Under the pieces are notes generated by a model that was not told the origin of the DNA, searched no databases, and worked only from the letters and a program-made list of their open reading frames with translations. A program made the translations under genes and the position numbers. From G965207335 sp965207335 (GTDB lineage: Bacteria > Pseudomonadota > Gammaproteobacteria > PS1 > Pseudothioglobaceae), in the NCBI GenBank assembly GCA_965207335.1, contig OZ242267.1, positions 1,178,001 to 1,242,000 on the forward strand: a stretch of DNA of 64,000 nucleotides. Reading direction: 5' to 3'. Shown here in pieces: positions 1 to 9,842 of the stretch (position 1 is the stretch's first letter; every line of letters starts with the position of its first letter).

Positions 1-1487
1 TTATTAATTTCATTGTTACTTTTGCTGTAATGTTCTATTAAAGTGCTTTTTTTAATGGTAGTTATTAAAGTATTTTCTAAGTCTGTGTTAGCTATACTAT
101 CGGCTATATCAATTATTAATTGCTGAAAGGCTAATAAGGCATTTTTCGCCCTAGCACTTAGCAGATCAATTTTATTAATAGCATCCCAATAAGATAAACC
201 ATGCCCCTTAGCATATACTGTTAATTTATCATAAGAGCTATCCCCTATACCTCTTGGCGGAATATTTATTATTCTATCAAAAGCAACATCATTGTTGTAG
301 TTTAAGGCTAGTTTTAAATAACTAATGATATGTTTAATTTCTGCTCTTTCAAAAAACCTTAATCCGCCATAAATCTCATAAGGTATTTGTTTGGCTATTA
401 ATTGCTCTTCTACCAATCTTGATTGAGCATTAGTCCTATATAAAACAGCACATTCTCCAGCAGTAATATTATCAGTTATGTATTGGCTAATTTTACCTAC
501 TATGGCATTAATTTCTTGTTTGTCACTGCTAGTTTGTATTATCTCAATCAATTCTCCATCACCAGAATCCGTCCATAATAACTTACCTAATCTTTGTTTA
601 TTATTTTTAATTAAAGCATTAGCGGCTGCTAAAATATTACCAGTAGAGCGATAATTTTGCTCCAAACGAATCATTTCAATAGGTGCAAAATCTTCTTTGA
701 CATTAAGAATATTTTCTATTTTTGCACCACGCCAGCCGTATATAGATTGGTCATCATCGCCTACAAAAAACAAAGTATTATTATTATTTAATAGCTTTAT
801 CCACTTATATTGAATACTATTAGTGTCTTGAAACTCATCTATTAGTATATGGCTAAACTGCTTTTGGTATTTATCTCTAATATCGGTATTATTTTCTAAT
901 AATTCATAGTTTTTTAACAAAATTTCCGCAAAATCTAATAAATTATTATCATCACAGTATTTTTGATATTTTTGATAAACTTCAACACTTCTTTTAACAA
1001 AAAAGTTTTCTCCAACACTAATATTATTATGGCGATTACCTTCGTCTTTTTGTGAGTTAATAAAACTCCTAATTTTTTGTGGTATAAAGTTTTTTTCATC
1101 TAAAGACATTGTTTTTACAATATCTTTAATTATTCTTAATTGATCTTGAGAATCAATAATTTGATACTTAATACCAATAAAATTATCTTGCAACATCCTA
1201 TAAGCTATACCATGAAATGTCCCTATCCACATAGTATCAACAGGTTTAGTTAATAATAACTGCAACCTATGTTTCATCTCTTTTGCAGCTTTATTAGTAA
1301 AAGTAACCGCTAATATTTTGTTAGTATCAACCATATAATTAGCACATAAATACTCAATTCTATGGATGAGAATTTTAGTTTTGCCACTTCCTGCACCTGC
1401 TAGTATCAAAGAATTAGTATCTATTTTTAAGGTAACAGCCTTATATTGTTTAGAATTTAATGAAGAATTAGTATTGGTAAAGTTCAT
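1..1487 (-). CDS. uvrD: UvrD-family DNA helicase II (C-terminus cut by window edge)
   Basis: Superfamily 1A 3'-5' DNA helicase of nucleotide excision and mismatch repair. Reading leftwards from the ATG at 1487, the product has Walker A AGAGSGKT at about residues 30-37, then TFTNKAAKEM, the Walker B region DEFQDTN, motif III VGDDDQSIYGWRGA, and motif IV/V segments EQNYRST and YGGLRFFERAEIK. The last of these is closer to UvrD than to Rep. The reading frame is open to base 1, so roughly the last third of the protein lies outside the window. The gene is divergent from the small gene at 1575. Alternative: Rep or PcrA-type helicase; UvrD is favoured from the GLRFFE motif. Confidence 0.9.
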   Translation of the reverse strand, partial: MNFTNTNSSLNSKQYKAVTLKIDTNSLILAGAGSGKTKILIHRIEYLCANYMVDTNKILAVTFTNKAAKEMKHRLQLLLTKPVDTMWIGTFHGIAYRMLQDNFIGIKYQIIDSQDQLRIIKDIVKTMSLDEKNFIPQKIRSFINSQKDEGNRHNNISVGENFFVKRSVEVYQKYQKYCDDNNLLDFAEILLKNYELLENNTDIRDKYQKQFSHILIDEFQDTNSIQYKWIKLLNNNNTLFFVGDDDQSIYGWRGAKIENILNVKEDFAPIEMIRLEQNYRSTGNILAAANALIKNNKQRLGKLLWTDSGDGELIEIIQTSSDKQEINAIVGKISQYITDNITAGECAVLYRTNAQSRLVEEQLIAKQIPYEIYGGLRFFERAEIKHIISYLKLALNYNNDVAFDRIINIPPRGIGDSSYDKLTVYAKGHGLSYWDAINKIDLLSARAKNALLAFQQLIIDIADSIANTDLENTLITTIKKSTLIEHYSKSNNEIN

Positions 1488-1574
1488 CTTATTTAGTTAT
1501 TAATTTATAGTATAATTATCATTCTTATCCCTATACGAGATTTTATAGATTATAAATTATAAGAGGTATTAAAA

Positions 1575-1769
1575 ATGACTTATTATGAAGGTGTTAAAAA
1601 AATGGAGAAAATGGGTGTAGATGATAACTACATTCAAGGCTGGGTTAATGGATTTTTAAAAAACCCCGAAATAGAAGAACAAAGAATAACAGAAGCTTGG
1701 AAATCTGGCTATGAAGACGGCAAAAACAAGACTGATGCTAATTTTTCGGCAAATGTTGTAAAGCAATAA
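1575..1769 (+). CDS. Small conserved hypothetical protein (64 aa)
   Basis: Short acidic soluble protein without signal peptide or membrane segment. It has a clear ribosome binding site (AAGAGG) a few bases before the ATG. The sequence contains a compact pattern YIQGWVNGFLKNPEIEEQR followed by a GYEDGK stretch, which looks like a folded domain rather than noise. It lies 21 bp before epmB on the same strand and is probably co-transcribed with it. No function is recognised. Confidence 0.7.
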   Translation: MTYYEGVKKMEKMGVDDNYIQGWVNGFLKNPEIEEQRITEAWKSGYEDGKNKTDANFSANVVKQ

Positions 1770-1790
1770 ACCGCCATAAAGGTTGTAATA

Positions 1791-2735
1791 ATGCTTGAAA
1801 ATTGGCATACACAACTTAAACAATGCCTAAACACAGCAGAATCTTGCAATAATTATTTTGGTGTTGAGTATTTTACTGATAATGATTTTGTAATTAAAAT
1901 ACCCAAGCCTTTTGCTGATTTAATTGATAAAAACAATATCAACGATCCTTTATTATTGCAAGTATTGCCTAATAATAAAAAAATTACCAATACCGAAAAA
2001 TTTTATAAGGAGCCATTATTTGATAGCAAAAACTCTCCTATAAATGGCATTATTTATAAATATTCTAACCGTGTATTACTAATAGTTAGTTCTGTTTGTG
2101 CTATTAATTGTCGCTATTGTTTTAGACAAAACTTTGCTTACAAAGAACATAATATTTTTCATAACTTGCCTAAGGTTTTAAACTTTATATCGGCCAATAG
2201 CCAAATAAATGAGGTTATTTTAAGCGGTGGTGACCCGCTTAGTATTAGTGATAATAAACTTGCAAAATTAATAACCAAACTAGCACTTATAAAACATATT
2301 ACTACTGTTAGAATACACACTAGAACTCTATCGGTATTACCTAGTAGAATAACCAAAGAATTAGTAAATATATTACTAAATAGCAAAGTAAAAATTGTCT
2401 TAGTTTTTCATATCAATCATTCAAAAGAAATAACCAGTGAGTTTATAAATAAGATAAAAAAATTATCAGGTATAACATTGCTTAATCAATCAGTATTATT
2501 AAAAGGTGTTAATGATAATGTAAATACCTTAGTAAAACTAAGCAATAAGTTATTTCAAATAGGTATTTTGCCATACTATCTACACCAATTAGATAAAGTA
2601 GAAGGTGCAGAGCATTTTTTAATATCTAATGTTAAGGCTATTAATTTACATAATGAAATTAAAAAACAACTATCTGGCTATTTAGTACCAAAACTAGTAC
2701 AAGACAATAATGATACTGCCAAAACTTGGCTATAA
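1791..2735 (+). CDS. epmB: EF-P (R)-beta-lysine synthesis enzyme, lysine 2,3-aminomutase-like
   Basis: Radical SAM, PLP-dependent aminomutase family. EpmB converts (S)-alpha-lysine to (R)-beta-lysine, which EpmA then attaches to elongation factor P. The radical SAM cysteines are visible as CAINCRYC (Cys103, Cys107, Cys110), followed by the SAM-binding SGGDPL and by the HTRTLSVLPSRI segment typical of the KamA/EpmB group. The length of 314 aa fits EpmB (about 340) and not the longer catabolic KamA (over 400). epmA and efp are not in the window. It was considered as a RiPP-modifying radical SAM enzyme, but the family match argues against this. Confidence 0.88.
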   Translation: MLENWHTQLKQCLNTAESCNNYFGVEYFTDNDFVIKIPKPFADLIDKNNINDPLLLQVLPNNKKITNTEKFYKEPLFDSKNSPINGIIYKYSNRVLLIVSSVCAINCRYCFRQNFAYKEHNIFHNLPKVLNFISANSQINEVILSGGDPLSISDNKLAKLITKLALIKHITTVRIHTRTLSVLPSRITKELVNILLNSKVKIVLVFHINHSKEITSEFINKIKKLSGITLLNQSVLLKGVNDNVNTLVKLSNKLFQIGILPYYLHQLDKVEGAEHFLISNVKAINLHNEIKKQLSGYLVPKLVQDNNDTAKTWL

Positions 2736-2780
2736 ATAGCTAAATATTAAGGTTTTTAAGCTGTTTAAGATACTAAGTCT

Positions 2781-3260
2781 CTATTTATTAAAAATGATAT
2801 TATTTAGTATTTTAAGGTTTATTTCTTGTTCTAACTTTGTGATTAATTTACCTTGTTTATCGTAAATAAATGTTGTTGGCAAACCTTTTAAATTACCAAA
2901 ATTTTTAGTTATGTAATTATCATCTTTGGCAACGATAATAGGGTAATTAATCATATAAAAATCTATAAAATCATTTAGGATATTACTTTTTAGCTCGTCC
3001 CAATAATTAATACCTATAATTACAACACTATTAGCATTATTATCATAAAACTCTACTAAACTAGGTATTTCTCGCAAACAAGGTGGACACCAAGTAGCCC
3101 AAAAATTAACTATTATAAATTTATTGCTTAAATCTTTTTTGTTGTAAGTTTTGCCATTAATATCGGTGAGTGAAAAGCTATAAATAGCAGTTGATATACT
3201 AAGTACAATAACAATAAAAAATAATTTTAATATCTTATTGCTACTATGTACTAACCTCAT
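2781..3260 (-). CDS. TlpA/ResA-like thiol-disulfide oxidoreductase
   Basis: Membrane-anchored or secreted periplasmic thioredoxin-fold reductase. An N-terminal hydrophobic stretch (about residues 12-28) acts as signal or anchor, and the active site WCPPC (Cys58, Cys61) lies in the usual NFWATWCPPC context. A cis-proline region GLPTTFI follows near residue 130. Such proteins usually reduce apocytochrome or other periplasmic thiols. The gene overlaps the upstream GST-like gene by 4 bp (ATGA type), so the two are translationally coupled. Confidence 0.85.
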   Translation of the reverse strand: MRLVHSSNKILKLFFIVIVLSISTAIYSFSLTDINGKTYNKKDLSNKFIIVNFWATWCPPCLREIPSLVEFYDNNANSVVIIGINYWDELKSNILNDFIDFYMINYPIIVAKDDNYITKNFGNLKGLPTTFIYDKQGKLITKLEQEINLKILNNIIFNK

Positions 3261-3910
3261 GCTAATAATTTTGCTAATACGCCATCTCTTTGTTCTATAT
3301 TAGCTAGATAAACATCATCTAAGCCTTTTGATGCAGAGTTTATCACAAAACTTTCTGATAAAATATTATCTTGCCATTTAGATATTTCATTAGATATTGC
3401 TAGGGCGTTATTAGTCCAGCTGTTTATCCATTTAAGACGCATAAAAAATGGTGCAAATGCCACATCAACTAATGAAAAATTATTATCATTAAAAAATTTA
3501 AAATCTTTTTTTACCTCCATAGTTTTAGCTAATTTAGTGGCTATATTTTGTTTAGTCTTTGCAAATTCATCATTTTCATTAGTACTAACTGCATTAAATA
3601 AATCGCTAAATAAACCAGAGCCCATGCTAATCCAAGAGCGGTTTAGTGCTTTTAATACTGTATCTTGTGGATGCATATCATCTGTACTAATTTCGTTTAA
3701 AAACTCAATAATAACACTGGATTCAAAAATAATATTATCATCAACTTGTAATAATGGCACATTTCCAGTTGGCGATATTTTTACAAACCAATCTGGCGGG
3801 GACATAAGGTTAATATATTTTATTTCTGCAGTTATGTTATTTTTATTGCAAACAATTAACGCCATTTGTGCAAATGGACATAATTTAAAACTAGTTATAG
3901 TTAACTTCAT
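3257..3910 (-). CDS. Glutathione S-transferase family protein
   Basis: Cytosolic GST-fold protein of 217 aa. The thioredoxin-like N-terminal domain carries CPFAQ at residues 12-16 in place of a catalytic Ser/Tyr, followed by GNVPLLQVDD and the ESSVIIEFL glutathione-contact segment. The C-terminal half is helical. This arrangement resembles omega-type GSTs and SspA-like proteins. It is the first gene of a two-gene unit with the downstream TlpA-like protein, suggesting a thiol or redox role. The exact substrate cannot be read from sequence. Confidence 0.75.
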   Translation of the reverse strand: MKLTITSFKLCPFAQMALIVCNKNNITAEIKYINLMSPPDWFVKISPTGNVPLLQVDDNIIFESSVIIEFLNEISTDDMHPQDTVLKALNRSWISMGSGLFSDLFNAVSTNENDEFAKTKQNIATKLAKTMEVKKDFKFFNDNNFSLVDVAFAPFFMRLKWINSWTNNALAISNEISKWQDNILSESFVINSASKGLDDVYLANIEQRDGVLAKLLA

Positions 3911-3952
3911 AATATTTTTAGCTTAAATGCTTATTTTTACTTATTTTTATTT

Positions 3953-4116
3953 GAGACCTTTGCGTAAATAGGGATGATTAGCAGAGCTCTGATTTTTGCT
4001 TGATTGATGATATTTTATCAAGTCTGTCCTAGTTATTCTAAGGCTAGTTTGATAAAAATTATCAAGTGAGTAAAAAGCGGGGTTCTGATGATTATTCATG
4101 TTTATGCAAATGTCTC
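3953..4116 (+). repeat. MITE, subfamily A, full length (164 bp)
   Basis: Terminal inverted repeats GAGACCTTTGCRTAAA and its complement bound a non-coding core containing the perfect palindrome CAGAGCTCTG. It is flanked by the 5-bp direct repeat TATTT on both sides, a target-site duplication. The right end touches the icd stop codon. It contains no gene. Confidence 0.85.
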
Positions 4117-5375
4117 TATTTATTAGTCATATTTGCTACTAAATGCTTAGCAAAACTAGAACAACTAACTTTGTTGGCTCCATCGGTTAATCTTGCTAAG
4201 TCATAGGTTAGCGTTTTGCTTTGAATAGTTTTATCAATAGAATCTATTATTAAATCTGCTGCCTTATCCCATCCCATGTGCCTTAGCATCATTTCTGCTG
4301 ATAATATAATTGAACTAGGATTAGCTTTATCTTGGTTGGCATGTTTAGGTGCTGTGCCGTGAGTTGCTTCAAAAACTGCATATTTATCAGATAAATTAGC
4401 CCCTGGTGCAATACCTATACCGCCTACTTGTGCAGCTAGTGCATCTGATATGTAATCGCCATTTAAATTTAAAGTAGCAATTACAGAATAATCTTCTGGT
4501 CTTAATAAAATTTGCTGTAAAAATGCATCAGCAATTACATCTTTAATAATAATATCATTACCGTTATTAGGATTTTTAAATTTCATCCACTGACCATTGT
4601 CAATTGGCTTGGCATTAAACTCTTCTTGGGCTAGTTGATAACCCCAATTTCTAAAACCGCCTTCGGTAAATTTCATAATATTGCCTTTATGTACCAAAGT
4701 TACAGATGGTTTGTTATTATCAATTGCGTATTGAATTGCACTACGAACTAGCCTTTTTGTGCCTTCTATGGATACTGGTTTTATGCCTATACTACTAGTT
4801 TTTGGAAAACGAATTTTGCTTACACCCATTTCATTTTGCAAAAAATCAATAACTTTTTTTACCTCATCCGTACCTTGTTGATATTCTATACCTGCATAAA
4901 TATCCTCAGAATTTTCTCTAAAAATTATCATATCAACATTTTCTGGATGTTTTACTGGTGTTGGAGTGCCTTTAAAATATCTAACAGGTCTTTGACAAAC
5001 AAATAAATCTAGTTTTTGGCGTATATCAACATTTAACGACCTCATGCCTCCACCTATAGGTGTAGTTAGTGGTCCTTTAATAGCAATATGAAATTCGGTA
5101 ATAGCATCAAATGTTTCACTAGGTAGGTATTCATTGTATAAGTGATAGGCTTTTTCGCCTGCATATATTTCTAACCAAATAATAGTTTTTTTGCCATTAT
5201 AAGCAATATTTACCGCACTATTTACTACACTTTGCATAGCACTATTTATATCACTACCTATACCATCTCCCTCTATAAAAGGAATGATAACATTATCAGG
5301 TACGACTATAACACCATCTTTATAGCTAATTTTATTGCCGTTTTTGGGTATTTTGATATTTTTGTATTTATTCAT
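4116..5375 (-). CDS. icd: NADP-dependent isocitrate dehydrogenase
   Basis: TCA-cycle enzyme that oxidatively decarboxylates isocitrate to 2-oxoglutarate. The protein is 419 aa, close to E. coli Icd. Visible signatures are EGDGIGSDI, the substrate loop GPLTTPIGGGMRSLNVDIRQ (including the serine that IDH kinase phosphorylates in E. coli), ENSEDIYAGIEY, and ATHGTAPKHANQDKANP near the C-terminus. The final base of its TAG stop codon is the first base of the adjacent MITE, so the insertion helped form the present gene end. The gene appears to be monocistronic. Confidence 0.95.
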   Translation of the reverse strand: MNKYKNIKIPKNGNKISYKDGVIVVPDNVIIPFIEGDGIGSDINSAMQSVVNSAVNIAYNGKKTIIWLEIYAGEKAYHLYNEYLPSETFDAITEFHIAIKGPLTTPIGGGMRSLNVDIRQKLDLFVCQRPVRYFKGTPTPVKHPENVDMIIFRENSEDIYAGIEYQQGTDEVKKVIDFLQNEMGVSKIRFPKTSSIGIKPVSIEGTKRLVRSAIQYAIDNNKPSVTLVHKGNIMKFTEGGFRNWGYQLAQEEFNAKPIDNGQWMKFKNPNNGNDIIIKDVIADAFLQQILLRPEDYSVIATLNLNGDYISDALAAQVGGIGIAPGANLSDKYAVFEATHGTAPKHANQDKANPSSIILSAEMMLRHMGWDKAADLIIDSIDKTIQSKTLTYDLARLTDGANKVSCSSFAKHLVANMTNK

Positions 5376-5532
5376 AGTTTTGTATTTTATAATTCTATTA
5401 TCTATTATACTGCATACAATAAAAAACTATATAGTTAAAAAATACAGGCAGTACTGCATTAAGTTATAAAAATATTATGGTGATAGTATTTATGTTGTTT
5501 TTGATGCATTAACAACTTATTAAAATGGCTTG

Positions 5533-6192
5533 TTATATTTTAATTTCTTCGCTCTCTATAATCTCTTTTTCTTGCTTGCTAGATTCTATCCATTCAATAA
5601 TATATTTTTGCTTTAAAACAGTTTTTGAATATTCTTTTTCTATACCTTCAAGTTTAACACCGTAAGTATTAAAACGCAGGATAATAGGTGCAAACATAGC
5701 ATCTGCTATAGAATATGCTCCAAATAGCCACTTACCGCCATTGCCATATTGAGCTCTATATTGCCTGAAAATGAATTTTATTCTTTGTATCTCTTTTTCT
5801 ACTTGTTGTGAGTATTTAAAATTCTTAAATGATTTTCTACAATTCATTGGCATATCATTTTTAATATTAAAAAAACTAGAATGTATCTCGGCACTAACAG
5901 AGCGAGCAACAGCTTTTTTAGTAGTATCACTAGGTAAGCCTTTATTATCTAAATATTGCTCTGATAAATATTCTAAAATAGCCAATGAATCCCATATTAT
6001 TAAATCACCGTCTAACAATACTGGCACTTTAAAATCAGAATTATATTTTGCCAATTTATCATCAGTGGTATTTGTAGATAATAGGACTTTTTTTTCATTA
6101 AAATCAATTTGAAATTGCTTTAAAAATATCCAAGCTCGTAAAGACCATGAAGAATAATTTTTATTACCAATTATGAGTGTTAAGTTTGACAT
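5533..6192 (-). CDS. Glutathione S-transferase family protein
   Basis: Cytosolic GST-fold protein of 219 aa. The N-terminus MSNLTLIIGNKNYSSWSLRA contains the SSWSLRAWI pattern of a widespread bacterial GST subgroup, in which the serine can activate glutathione. It is followed by KVPVLLDGDLIIWDS and a glutathione-contact DSLAILEYL segment. The C-terminal helical domain contains SIADAMFAPIILRF. The gene stands alone between icd and argB. Substrate unknown. Confidence 0.8.
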   Translation of the reverse strand: MSNLTLIIGNKNYSSWSLRAWIFLKQFQIDFNEKKVLLSTNTTDDKLAKYNSDFKVPVLLDGDLIIWDSLAILEYLSEQYLDNKGLPSDTTKKAVARSVSAEIHSSFFNIKNDMPMNCRKSFKNFKYSQQVEKEIQRIKFIFRQYRAQYGNGGKWLFGAYSIADAMFAPIILRFNTYGVKLEGIEKEYSKTVLKQKYIIEWIESSKQEKEIIESEEIKI

Positions 6193-6248
6193 TTTTTACC
6201 TTCAAAAATTTGTGATTATAAGCTGGAATTATTTACAATAAACTACAA

Positions 6249-7160
6249 TTACATGCTTATTTTTTGGAAAGATTTTTTAGTTTTAGACATGACAAATTCT
6301 GTACCAACACCTTTATCGGTTAGAATTTCATTAATAAAAGAATTTTCTCCGCCTTCTATTATATGGGCTTTTTTCACCCCAGAACGAACAGGTTCAATAC
6401 ATGCGATGACCTTTGGCAACATGCCATCTTTTATGGTTTTATTGCCAATTAACTCATCTAATAAATTAGAGTCTATTGTTGGTATTAGATTGCCTTTTTT
6501 ATCCATAACACCTTTTACATCTGTCATTAGTATTAATTTCTCTGCCTTTAATTTTGTAGCTAGAATAGAGGCAACACTATCGGCATTAACATTAAACCCT
6601 AAGCCACCTTTTTCATCAGCTATAATTGCTGGGACTATAGGAATAACACCATCAGCTAAGTTATTTATCAAATCTAAATTTACTGTTTTAGGCTCACCAA
6701 CTAAGCCGTATTTTTTATAATTTTTTACCTTACCAGTAATCAAAGATGATTTTTTGTCAAGAATAATTGCCTTACAGCCCATATTTTCTATTTCGGCTTT
6801 TATTTTTTCACTTATTTCGGAGAAAACACCATAAGCAATTGTAAGCGTTTGTTTTGTAGTAACTCTTAATCCATCAATTTTATTACTGATAATACCAGCT
6901 TTTTTCATTGCACTATCTACACTTCTTGAGCCACCGTGTACTAGAATTATTTTTATACCAACTTTACTTAAAAAAACAACATCATCAATTAAATAAGGTA
7001 GTGATTCTATATTTTCTAAAATAGAGCCACCAATTTTTAGCACAAAAACCTTACCTTCAAACTTTTTAATATAAGGGATAGCCTCTCTTAATGTGGGGCC
7101 GTCCATATTATGTTCTTTAACTAAAGTTCTTGCAGTATTTAATAAAACTATATTTGGCAT
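6249..7160 (-). CDS. argB: Acetylglutamate kinase
   Basis: Second step of arginine biosynthesis: phosphorylation of N-acetyl-L-glutamate by ATP. The 303-aa protein shows the amino-acid-kinase signatures FVLKIGGSI, LVHGGSRSVDSAMKKAGI, DGLRVTT, and NVNADSVASILATKL, followed by LILMTDVKGVMD. The length fits the family (about 300). No other arginine gene is next to it, so arg genes are dispersed. The start at 7160 gives the expected N-terminal extension before the kinase fold. Confidence 0.93.
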   Translation of the reverse strand: MPNIVLLNTARTLVKEHNMDGPTLREAIPYIKKFEGKVFVLKIGGSILENIESLPYLIDDVVFLSKVGIKIILVHGGSRSVDSAMKKAGIISNKIDGLRVTTKQTLTIAYGVFSEISEKIKAEIENMGCKAIILDKKSSLITGKVKNYKKYGLVGEPKTVNLDLINNLADGVIPIVPAIIADEKGGLGFNVNADSVASILATKLKAEKLILMTDVKGVMDKKGNLIPTIDSNLLDELIGNKTIKDGMLPKVIACIEPVRSGVKKAHIIEGGENSFINEILTDKGVGTEFVMSKTKKSFQKISM

Positions 7161-7259
7161 ATTATTGTAATTTTTGTAAAACTACAATATTATACACATC
7201 TTAGGCTGTAGTAGCAATGTTATGTATAACTCCAGCTATAGCCGTACTTTTTCTTGTAT

Positions 7260-8579
7260 TTATTTTATTAGTTTTCCTATTAAAGAATTTGGGTTTGCCT
7301 TAGTAATTTTAACATTCACTAATTGGCTAATTAACTTGCTATCGCCTTCAAAATGAACTATTCTGTTATTTTCTGTTCTACCAGATATAGTATTGCCTTT
7401 TAATGACTTAGAATCTACTAACACACTTTGGATGCTATTTATCATGCTATTACTAATATTATTGGCACTAATATTAATAATTTGTTGTAATTTTGTTAGG
7501 CGATTTTTCTTAGTTTCTAGTGTCACATTATCAATAAATGATGATGCTGGAGTACCTGGTCTTTTGCTATAAATAAAGCTAAATGATTTATCAAAAACCA
7601 CAGTATTTATTAATTCTATAGTATCATTAAAATCTTTATCGCTTTCGTTAGGAAAGCCAATAATAAAATCAGACGATAACGATATATTAGGGCGAACTTT
7701 ACGCAATTTTTTAATTTTTGCTTTGTATTCTAGCGTTGTATGTCCGCGTTTCATTAGTGTTAGTATTTTATCAGAGCCACTTTGTATTGGCAGGTGTAAG
7801 TGTGATACTAATTTTGGTGAATTTTTATATGCTTCTATTAAACTATCAGAAAAATTAACCGGGTGAGAGGTAGTATAACGAATACGATAAATATCATCCA
7901 TTTTATCAATTATTTCAATTAAAAACGCCAAATCAACATAACTACCATCGTCCATTAAGCCTTGATAACTATTAACATTTTGCCCTAATAAATTAATCTC
8001 TCTAACGCCTTGTGATACTAGCTCTGTTATTTCTTTTATCACAGAGTTAAACGGACGACTAACTTCCTCGCCTCTGGTATAAGGAACAATGCAAAATGTA
8101 CAATATTTACTACAACCTTCCATTATTGATACATAAGCGGATACACCATTTGATTTTGGTTTGGCTAAATTGTCAAATTTTTCTATTTCTGGAAAAGATA
8201 TATCTATTTGAGGATTTTTTTTAAGCAATACATCATCAATCATCTGTGGTAAACGATGCAAGGTTTGCGGACCAAAAATAATATCGGTATAAGGTGCTCT
8301 TATTAAAATATCTGCACCCTCTTGTGATGCTACACAACCACCTACCGCTATTAATATATTGGGATTTTGTTGTTTTAGTTTACGCCATCTACCTAGTTGA
8401 TGAAAGAGTTTTTCCTGTGCTTTTTCACGCACTGAACAAGTATTTAACAATAATAAATCAGCATCTTTTTCATCTTTTACTTGTGATAAGTTATGCGATT
8501 CTTGCAATATGTCTAACATTTTATTAGAATCATATTCATTCATTTGACAACCTAATGTTCTAATAAATACCTTATTCAT
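7260..8579 (-). CDS. miaB: tRNA-2-methylthio-N6-dimethylallyladenosine synthase
   Basis: Radical SAM methylthiotransferase that converts i6A37 to ms2i6A37 in tRNAs reading UNN codons. Domains in order: N-terminal UPF0004 domain with the auxiliary-cluster cysteines in TLGCQMNEYDS, NTCSVREKA and AVGGCVASQ; radical SAM core with CSKYCTFC; C-terminal TRAM domain. The length of 439 aa matches the family. A short MITE lies immediately upstream of the start codon. Confidence 0.95.
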   Translation of the reverse strand: MNKVFIRTLGCQMNEYDSNKMLDILQESHNLSQVKDEKDADLLLLNTCSVREKAQEKLFHQLGRWRKLKQQNPNILIAVGGCVASQEGADILIRAPYTDIIFGPQTLHRLPQMIDDVLLKKNPQIDISFPEIEKFDNLAKPKSNGVSAYVSIMEGCSKYCTFCIVPYTRGEEVSRPFNSVIKEITELVSQGVREINLLGQNVNSYQGLMDDGSYVDLAFLIEIIDKMDDIYRIRYTTSHPVNFSDSLIEAYKNSPKLVSHLHLPIQSGSDKILTLMKRGHTTLEYKAKIKKLRKVRPNISLSSDFIIGFPNESDKDFNDTIELINTVVFDKSFSFIYSKRPGTPASSFIDNVTLETKKNRLTKLQQIINISANNISNSMINSIQSVLVDSKSLKGNTISGRTENNRIVHFEGDSKLISQLVNVKITKANPNSLIGKLIK

Positions 8580-8593
8580 AATTCATCAGATTT

Positions 8594-8643
8594 AAGACCT
8601 TTGCATAAATAGGGATGATTATTCATGTTTGTGCAAAGGTCTC
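8594..8643 (+). repeat. MITE, internally deleted (50 bp)
   Basis: Both terminal repeats remain (AAGACCTTTGCATAAATAGG on the left, and the complement on the right), with almost the entire core removed. It lies between miaB and the MscS-family gene and supplies the last codons and stop of the latter. A near-palindrome of this size could also act as a terminator hairpin between the two genes. Confidence 0.75.
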
Positions 8644-9674
8644 AAGTAGTTAATATTATTAACAGAGGTAGGGAATGCTATTTCTGCACCGTATTTTGTG
8701 ATAGTATCGCTAATAGTTAATAAAACTTGTTGTTTTATATTGTGGTATTGTTGCCAATTTTTGGTATTAGTAAACGCATATACTAGAAAATCAATAGAAT
8801 AGGCATTAAAGGTATTTAGGTTAACAATTATGGTTTGTTTTTGGTCAATATCTTTATTATTTTGTAAATATTGCCTAATATCATCAATTATCACTTGAAT
8901 TTTGCTAAGGTCATCATAACGAACTCCTATTACTTCCTTGATACGCCTATTACTCATTCTTGATGGTGTTTCAATAGGTATAGTAGCAAAAATAGAATTA
9001 GGTATGTAAACAGGATTTTTACTAAATGTAATAATTTTAGTCATTCTCCAACCTATTTTAGCCACAGTTCCCTCAAAATTGCGTTCTTTAGAGCGAATCC
9101 AATCGCCAGTATTAAAAGGTTTGTCTATTTGAAGCATTAAACCACCAAAAATATTAGCCAACATATCCTTAGCAGCAAAACCAATTATAATACCGCCCAT
9201 ACCACCAAATGTCAAAATACTAGCAATTGAAAAACCAAAGTACTGGGCAACAGTTAAAGCAATAATTAATAGAATAAATATTTTTAAAATACGGGTAGTT
9301 AGTCTAATAGAATCAGAATTAAACTTAGATTCTGAGGAATTTATTAATAATTCTGTTTTGTTGATAAACCTAAATATAGTCCAAGTAATAATTAATATAG
9401 TTCCTAGTGGTAATATAGTTATTATTTGGTTTAATTCCTCAAATACAATACTTAATATATTAATTGCATAGTATATAAAAATGAACCATAAAAATACGAA
9501 TACTGGGGCATTTATTGACTTAATTATTAAATCATCTATGTTATTTTTAGTTTTTAGACTTTTATTTATTAAGTATCTAAAAATAATTTTTAAAACAGCA
9601 GTTATTATTATAGTTATGGCAAAAACTAATAATATATTGTAGCCAATACTAAGGTTTTCTAAATAAGTAATCAT
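8619..9674 (-). CDS. MscS-family mechanosensitive ion channel
   Basis: Inner-membrane small-conductance channel that releases solutes on hypo-osmotic shock. Several hydrophobic helices occupy residues 1-165. A pore-lining TM3-like segment with FGGMGGIIIGFAAKDMLANI follows, and then the beta domain with KPFNTGDWI and a C-terminal cytosolic domain. The length of 351 aa suits a YnaI/YbdG-like member. The last seven residues (RPLHKHE) and the stop are encoded by the adjacent MITE terminal repeat, so the original C-terminus was replaced or extended by the insertion. Confidence 0.88.
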   Translation of the reverse strand: MITYLENLSIGYNILLVFAITIIITAVLKIIFRYLINKSLKTKNNIDDLIIKSINAPVFVFLWFIFIYYAINILSIVFEELNQIITILPLGTILIITWTIFRFINKTELLINSSESKFNSDSIRLTTRILKIFILLIIALTVAQYFGFSIASILTFGGMGGIIIGFAAKDMLANIFGGLMLQIDKPFNTGDWIRSKERNFEGTVAKIGWRMTKIITFSKNPVYIPNSIFATIPIETPSRMSNRRIKEVIGVRYDDLSKIQVIIDDIRQYLQNNKDIDQKQTIIVNLNTFNAYSIDFLVYAFTNTKNWQQYHNIKQQVLLTISDTITKYGAEIAFPTSVNNINYLRPLHKHE

Positions 9675-9680
9675 TATTTT

Positions 9681-9842
9681 GAGGCCTTTGCATAAATAGG
9701 GGTGATTAGCAAAAATTCAATTTTTGCCGAATTAGTGATTTTATTAAGCTCTGTCCTAGCAGGGCTAAGGCTGGGTTTAATAAAATTGCTAAGTTGGTGA
9801 AAAGTGGGCTTTTGATGATTATTCATATTATGCAAAGGTCTC
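9681..9842 (+). repeat. MITE, subfamily B, full length (162 bp)
   Basis: Same terminal repeats as subfamily A, but a different core that contains the hairpin GCAAAAATTCAATTTTTGC and a TTTAATAAAATTGC segment. It is flanked by ATTTT direct repeats. The right end overlaps the stop codon of the nlpD-like gene. Confidence 0.82.

Noticed and set aside
1791..2735. Radical SAM enzyme as modifier of the RiPP-like precursors
   Set aside because: Sequence matches EpmB/lysine aminomutase, lacks a RiPP recognition element, and lies 40 kb from the precursors.
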